From assembly GCA_051294375.1 (NCBI GenBank), contig CM119265.1, positions 21,886,278 to 21,950,277 on the forward strand: a stretch of 64,000 nucleotides of DNA. Direction: 5' to 3'. The notes under the pieces were generated by a model. It was not told where the DNA came from, searched no databases, and worked only from the letters and a program-made list of their open reading frames with translations. Source of the stretch: Paraspadella gotoi. Lineage: Eukaryota > Chaetognatha. Of this stretch, positions 58,630 to 64,000 are shown in pieces (the first letter of the stretch is position 1; the number at the start of each line of letters is the position of its first letter). A program made the translations under genes and the position numbers.

Positions 58630-61600
58630 ACCAGTAGTGTTTTCGTTTTTTCATTCTCTCCTGCTGGGAACATTTTTTATTGTTTTACTTGTAAATCGTA
58701 TAATATTTTGGCTCCGCCTTTTCGACTGTAACCTCAAAGCTTCTTCAAAAATATATAGAACGATTATGCTATATATATATTTAGGGATGATGGTGAATTA
58801 ATGAGAGAGAGTGGAGGAGTGAGGTAGGGTGAGGAGGAAGTGAACAGGCAAACCTAGAGCTTTACTGAGTGTATGTATAAGGAAGAAATAATAGAAGTGA
58901 ACAGTAAAAACGATAAGAATCATCAGTAGCAAGTTCTTACAAAGAGAAACCAACTATGGAACTGACATATGAATTAAATGCCTGCGCTGTCAATAAGAGT
59001 ATTGCGAGATTCAGAAGACTCACCTCTGGCTGTAAACTACATCAATGCACACGATTGAACGAGTACTGAAGCTGCTAGTAACAATAAAGAAACAAAGCTT
59101 CGGTGACACAGTCCCAAGAGTTTCTCTACAAGAACTAATGAGTGTATAGATTATACAATTATGTCCGAAAATTACATCAGATTTTACAATAAGACAAGAT
59201 CACTACTCTGTCTAGAGTACAACATGGCTGAGTTAATTACAGACAAACTTAACCTTGTACAACACATCAAGCATTCCCTCCTGCACAGTCAGGAACGAGC
59301 TGTCGCTCTTAATATATATGATGAATGAAGTTATGCTTCTTACACTAATCAAGTTATAAAAAACAAAAGCAGCCGTTGCCGCTAAAAAGATATGTAGTGA
59401 AACATCCGTCAAAAACACAGGCATATTGGGCAGTTCTTTACAATATTTACTCCACCTATGATTTATCTAAAGTATCAGTTGTTCAACTAAAGATTGCGTC
59501 AGCCAGATGAATTAGTCCGAGCTTTTTCAATGAGAAGAAATAAGCACATCTCATTACCTATCACTGTTTTAATCGCTTTCACAGGCTCACATATCTCATA
59601 AGTAGAATGTATACTTGTCATAATAAAAAGTTCGCTTTTGATTTTTGAGTCATCCCTGATGCGAATATAAAACCGATACACAGCAAGAAGAGCAATAAAA
59701 AACAATACAGAGACACCAAAAGGTATTGTGCGTATATGTTACGATTTTATCGGACGAAAATGTGGAAGGTCTATAGTTTGTGTGAACGTTCGCGCCGAGT
59801 AATAATAAAATTCCAGTTCGCTAACCCATAGTAATATATATAGATTATATATATATAGATATATAATCTACTTCGGCGGTTTTCTACTTAAGATCAGTTC
59901 TCGGCTTTTATGGGTATACGATCTCGACGTCACGCGCACACCGAGACTATCCATACTAGACCTTACCGGCATTGCCGAATTCAAACACCGGCAGACGATT
60001 TGGTCCTGCCTCGCCCGAGCACCCGCTTGAACCCAACTCGTGGATCGACCATCGGCATGGCGGATGCGGTCTGCAGCCGGCGGCCTCGAGCCCGACTCTG
60101 ACCGCCGGGTCTATGAATGCACTCTCGGGTGCTGCTCGTTCAAGAGTATTCAGACTTTAGATTTTTATCAGTACGATTCGCTCTGCGAAGAGAAAAGGAG
60201 AACACGAGACGGGATCTTTTAGTTGCAAACACCACCAGATTTTTTACAAGCAAATAAAATGATAATAAAATTGCTATAAATTACCATAGTACATATTGCC
60301 AACTAACCTTCCTTGCAAAACGGTTTTGATATATTCAACTCTTTTTTGTTTAGTTAATTAATCTTCTTTTTGGTTTACATCAAATGGGCGTCCTGCTAGA
60401 CAGATTGGTTCTTTCCACACAGGCTTTTCCACGAACATATTAGTTTGGGTATCGCTTATAAAACAAACTTAAAAATATCGGACTATATGAGATATTATAG
60501 GTGACCACAGGACTTGAATCTTAAGTATTCACATAGAAAACTCGTTGAATACAAACAAAAGATACAATCAGCGAGCTCGATTTTTTTTTTCGGTTTTTGC
60601 TATACACCAGTCCGACCCACAGCATTAAAAAACGCTTTAACATATGTACATATCATGCGGCGGTGATTTTTTACCAGTAGGTGTCCTTGCTTGTGCTCCT
60701 GCACAAATTATTATCGAATTTGGCTACGGCCTCTTATTGATCCCCCTTTCTAGGTGGTTGTATTTCTGGGGGATTTCTTGCTTGGCCGTTGGGGTGGGTT
60801 TTTTACTTTTTTATGTTTATCTCAATTTTTTTTCTTTGGTTCATCCCTGCCTCGGTCTGAATTCTTCACTGAACACTTATCTCACGAAGTCAGCTAGAAT
60901 AGCGCTTATCAGGTAATAGACTCTAATAGTCGGTAGACTCAGGTACAAGTAAATAGATTGTTGAAGTGGGGAGACTATTTTCGTGAGAGTTAATATTCGA
61001 GGCTTGCGTCCACCCATCCGTAATCTTAGCAGACATACTTTACCACTAGGTCATTCCTGAAGTACTAGTTACCACAGTGAATACGGAGATAAGAAATTGA
61101 AGTGATTAATGTAATCAGGTTGCGTGACACTGTGATCTCAGTTCTAGTATCTTTAATTGGAGAGGAGTGCTTGTTCGGTGTTATTAACAGTACATAGTAT
61201 TTCTTCTGACTTAGCTAGACATACATCGCACAGTTGACAAATGGAGACTTACATCGTTCCAGAATAAGGAGTAAGACCATTAACAAAAACCAGGTGGATT
61301 CGTATATAACAAAGGAAGTGGGTATTCATTAACACAGGAAAGATTCAATCCCGATGAAGTGATAGCTTTTTTGAAATCTCACCCATTCTCTTAAGAGAGC
61401 GTAATTCGTGAAAAAGAAACCGAGGGATCAAAGACCAATATATAAGAGATACATCTCCTTATAATAATAATCGAGGAGACCCCACAGAAAGGGACATATA
61501 TACAAGTATAGGTCTAGTCGAAACAGAGAGCACTAATATCCATAGCGTCCACGAGAACAGAGTCGGAGCGTCAAATCATTGAAGAAAGAAATATGTGACA

Positions 61601-62200
61601 GAACACAAAGGATTCACCTACGTAAAATGCGAGGTTATTAAAAAAGTCTGTATACCATAAATTATCAGAAAGATCACCACAAACTTACTGCATATGTATT
61701 ATTTCTAGAATTATTACGCCATGCTGAGCGAGATTAATGTTGATGCTGTCTATAGCTTATTTAGTTACTACAGGCTGGGCTGCGTCATCGATTTTTTCTC
61801 TATTTGTGGATTAAAGCGTGAGTAGCACTTAGAATGAGTCTTTAAGTGTTTTTTAAGCCGAAAATTTTTGATATTATTTCGTCGTTTTCTCTTATATTTT
61901 CAAGATTATACTGGAAGATGTTAGATAGCAAGATTAAGCAGCTACTCTAATATTATCCTATGTAAATTTTTGTGGTGAGAGTGCATAAACAAAGCGACAA
62001 AAATATAGTGGCTCTTAGCATTCAACAAGGCACATCAGAAAACGACCTAACCCTCCACAGAAAAAGTTATACGGATACAAGACTGATACAAACTTCAGTT
62101 ACCCTGGTGGATATTATAGTCTTAGATCGGAGTTTGTAAGATCAGGTTCACTATGATGACACTTCAAAAGAGGTCCGATCGACTTCGTCGGGAGATGATG
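58630..62200 (+). repeat. Degraded duplicate of 55973-58350
   Basis: Anchors occur in the same order: cattctctcctgctgggaac (55995 and 58655), attacagacaaact (56382 and 59237), a patch near 57000 and 60100, gtgatagctttt (57830 and 61360), and tccatgcgtc-like (57957 and 61538). Between anchors the copy is about 1.47 times as long, with dispersed insertions. Open frames inside are not meaningful. Confidence 0.85.
59862..60175 (-). pseudogene. Degraded copy of the exon at 56791-57035
   Basis: Words such as cggcggttttctactt, gaccgccgggtc and gtacgattcgc match the exon in order, but inserted bases throughout destroy any frame. Confidence 0.7.
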
Positions 62201-62548
62201 CAATTGAAGCCAGGTTGCCGATTTTGCTCCAGTCAACTGCGAGGTCGGAGCCTCTTCTACAGTGAAGTTTGGAAACAATCGCGCTTCGTCATCCTTCGAA
62301 ATCGTACGTCACTATCTACGTGAAGGTGTCGTCGACCGAAGGAAGCAGGACAATATTCACGAGACGGCACCATACCGTCCAGGGTGGATAAGGAGATCAT
62401 CTTCCCCAAGCCCCGTGAACTCCTTCTTCTCTTGACACTTTTTCTCGTTCCGGGGTTTAGTGGCCGCGTGTAAGTTACAGCCGCAACACGGTCGACGCTG
62501 TTGACATGCTGCTCGGAGTTCGACCTTTTGCGAGGCAGCGTCCATTGC

Positions 62549-62711
62549 CCGGCTCAGTCGAGGGGACGAGTCGAAACTGACGACTTCCGGTTGCGCAGAG
62601 CGGAGGGGGCGTGCTCGCGTGCCGTGGACGGCCGTCGCTTCGGATATCGACGATGGGGGTCGTCGTCGTCGCGGCCGACGTCGGAACTGAGTGAAGGGGC
62701 GGATTGATTCA
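62549..62711 (-). pseudogene. Degraded copy of the exon at 63221-63511
   Basis: Matches 63345-63511 (shared words gacgacttccggttgc, cgtcgcttcggatatcgacg and ggggcggattgattcattg) with several one- or two-base insertions that break the frame. Confidence 0.7.
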
Positions 62712-62712
62712 T

Positions 62713-63010
62713 TGATTATAATTTTTTAAATTTATTTATTTACTTTTTATTTATTTTTTTAAATTTATTTATTTATTTATTTTTATTCATTTATTTATTT
62801 TTATTTATTTATTTTTTTAAATTTATTTATTTTATTTATTAATTTTAATATACTTATTTATTTTTATTTATTTATTTATTTACATTTATTTATTATTTAT
62901 TTTATTTTTAATTTATTTATTTATTTTTTATTTATTTATTTATTATTTATTTATTTATTTATTTTATTTATTTATTTATTTATTTATTTATTATTTATTT
63001 ATTTATTCAA
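62713..63010. repeat. (TTTA)n repeat
   Basis: Long irregular ATTT array; its counterpart at 63520-63690 is shorter. Confidence 0.9.
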
Positions 63011-63107
63011 GTACATCATGTACAATTATTTTTTGTTCATTTTTCTTTCTTCAAAATGTTCCAAATTTTTCCGTTTTTTAAATATAATTTTTTATCAAAA
63101 TGATTCT

Positions 63108-63132
63108 NNNNNNNNNNNNNNNNNNNNNNNNN
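63108..63132. other. Assembly gap, 25 N
   Basis: Exactly 25 N before the better copy of the exon region. Confidence 0.99.
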
Positions 63133-63220
63133 GATTCGTCACGTGAACTCATTTGTGTACCAGTCATAATTGTCTGTCGAGAATCGATCAGTCACTTCAA
63201 CCTCAACTCGAGTCTCTCAC

Positions 63221-63511
63221 CCGGAAGTTTCGTCGAGCCGAAGAGACGCTTTTTCCGACGCCACCGACTCTTTTCTTCGCGTCGGGGCGCCGTTGGTTCG
63301 CGGCGGCGACGTCGGACGCCGAGTCGACGACCAAGGCAGCGTCAATGCCGGCGGTCAAGTCGAGGGGACGATGTCGAAACTGACGACTTCCGGTTGCCAG
63401 AGCGGAGGGGGCGTGCTCGCGTGCCGTGACGGCCGTCGCTTCGGATATCGACGATGGGGTCGTCGTCGTCGCGGCCGACGTCGGAACTGGTGAAGGGGCG
63501 GATTGATTCAT
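63221..63511 (-). CDS. Candidate first exon of a minus-strand gene
   Basis: ATG at 63511 opens 97 codons with C-ending codon preference, reading MNQSAPSPVPTSAATTTTPS, then ISEATAVTAREHAPSALATG, and near the end KKRVGGVGKSVSSARRNFR. It stops exactly at a strong donor, CGG|GTGAGA, in phase 0. An AT-rich promoter-like flank lies beyond. The opposite strand also has open frames, but none with a matching splice site. The Ala/Thr/Ser-rich start suggests a disordered N-terminus. It might belong with the terminal exon at 56791. No family is recognised. Confidence 0.45.
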
Positions 63512-63519
63512 TGATTATA

Positions 63520-63692
63520 ATTTTTAACTTGTTTATTTATTTACTTTTTATTTATTTTATTTAATTTATTTATTTATTTTATCTTTATTTTATTCATTTA
63601 TTATATTTTTATTATTTATTTTTTTAATTTATTTATTTTTATTATATTATTATTTTATATATTATTTATTTATGTATTTATTTATTTATTTA
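63520..63692. repeat. (TTTA)n repeat, second array
   Basis: Follows the exon copy exactly as the array at 62713 follows the degraded copy. Confidence 0.9.
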
Positions 63693-64000
63693 ATCTCTCT
63701 CTTATCGTTCTGCCTTTTACAACTTTCTAACCTTTCTAAATTGTTTAAGCGTTTGTTTGACAAGTGTATTAGCGCTAGAAATTAGTACGAAACGGTGCGC
63801 ATTACCCAATTAGCGAAAAATCGCATTCATCATTGTAGCTGTCCGAATATAAATGATTTCGGGGTCAACATGACGTTCGAAAAATCCGTTTTGTCCATGA
63901 AATTTTACCCCGGGAAACAAACTACAAGCCCCTGAGGATTCGTCAATTTTGTTATGATTACTTTCAGATATATAGTATTTATCTGAAATTATTCTATTTC
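63693..64000. other. No feature seen
   Basis: Mixed AT-rich sequence up to the window end, without an exon or repeat that I recognise. Confidence 0.4.

Noticed and set aside
60644-60916. 90-codon hydrophobic open frame
   Set aside because: Lies in the insertion-riddled duplicate; the clean copy at 57398 has a different, shorter frame.
62501-62707. Plus-strand frames at 62501 and 63153-63493
   Set aside because: The minus-strand frame at 63511 is longer, starts with ATG and ends at a strong donor; the plus frames have stops and no splice support.

Overview
The window is from the nuclear genome of an invertebrate animal. It has spliced genes with GT-AG introns, GC-rich exons favouring C or G at third positions, AT-rich introns, AATAAA signals, tRNA-derived repeats and very abundant simple repeats ((GA)n, (CT)n, (ATT)n, (TTTA)n). 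An arthropod seems most likely, but the sequence does not settle the phylum.

Layout. 1-185: remnants of an interspersed repeat. 1090-4969 (+): a seven-exon GLYR1/NPAC gene (PWWP domain, long Ser/Lys-rich linker, beta-hydroxyacid-dehydrogenase-like domain). 5455-5705 (-): a tRNA-derived SINE. 8921-8960: a tRNA-Ser 3' end with encoded CCA. 9852-10733 (-): a small three-exon gene of unknown function. 12041-18212: a direct duplication of about 3 kb carrying the 5' exons of the next gene. 17569-21063 (+): a complete nine-exon gene for a membrane-anchored sphingomyelinase-like phosphodiesterase of the endonuclease/exonuclease/phosphatase superfamily. 21.5-31.5 kb: repeat-rich, gapped sequence with only weak exon candidates. 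31538-34378: a 1.4 kb direct duplication. 34625-35428 (+): a candidate signal-peptide exon.

36.8-56.4 kb is dominated by a noggin-like BMP-antagonist gene present three times: copy A (+, 36818-42994), copy B (exact reverse complement, 44417-50593) and copy C (+, 50619-56363). Copy C has open reading frames and a phase-compatible intron. A and B share the same frameshifting indels and the same 6177-base length. A and C look like two haplotypes laid end to end, and B like a second placement of A, so the true copy number is probably one per haploid genome.

56.4-64 kb holds the last exon of a minus-strand gene (56791-57035), then a badly degraded copy of the same stretch (58630-62200) resembling uncorrected long-read sequence, and a candidate first exon of a minus-strand gene (63221-63511) with a degraded partial copy beside it.

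The genes do not form an obvious pathway: GLYR1 is a chromatin factor, the phosphodiesterase probably acts on membrane lipid, and the noggin-like protein is a predicted secreted BMP inhibitor. The strongest biological observations are the noggin-like gene with a 54-residue insertion inside its cysteine-rich domain and a GLYR1 homologue with a lysine where the dehydrogenase relatives keep their catalytic lysine. The strongest structural observation is that the duplications and inversion look mostly like assembly products, to be resolved before any copy-number claim is made.
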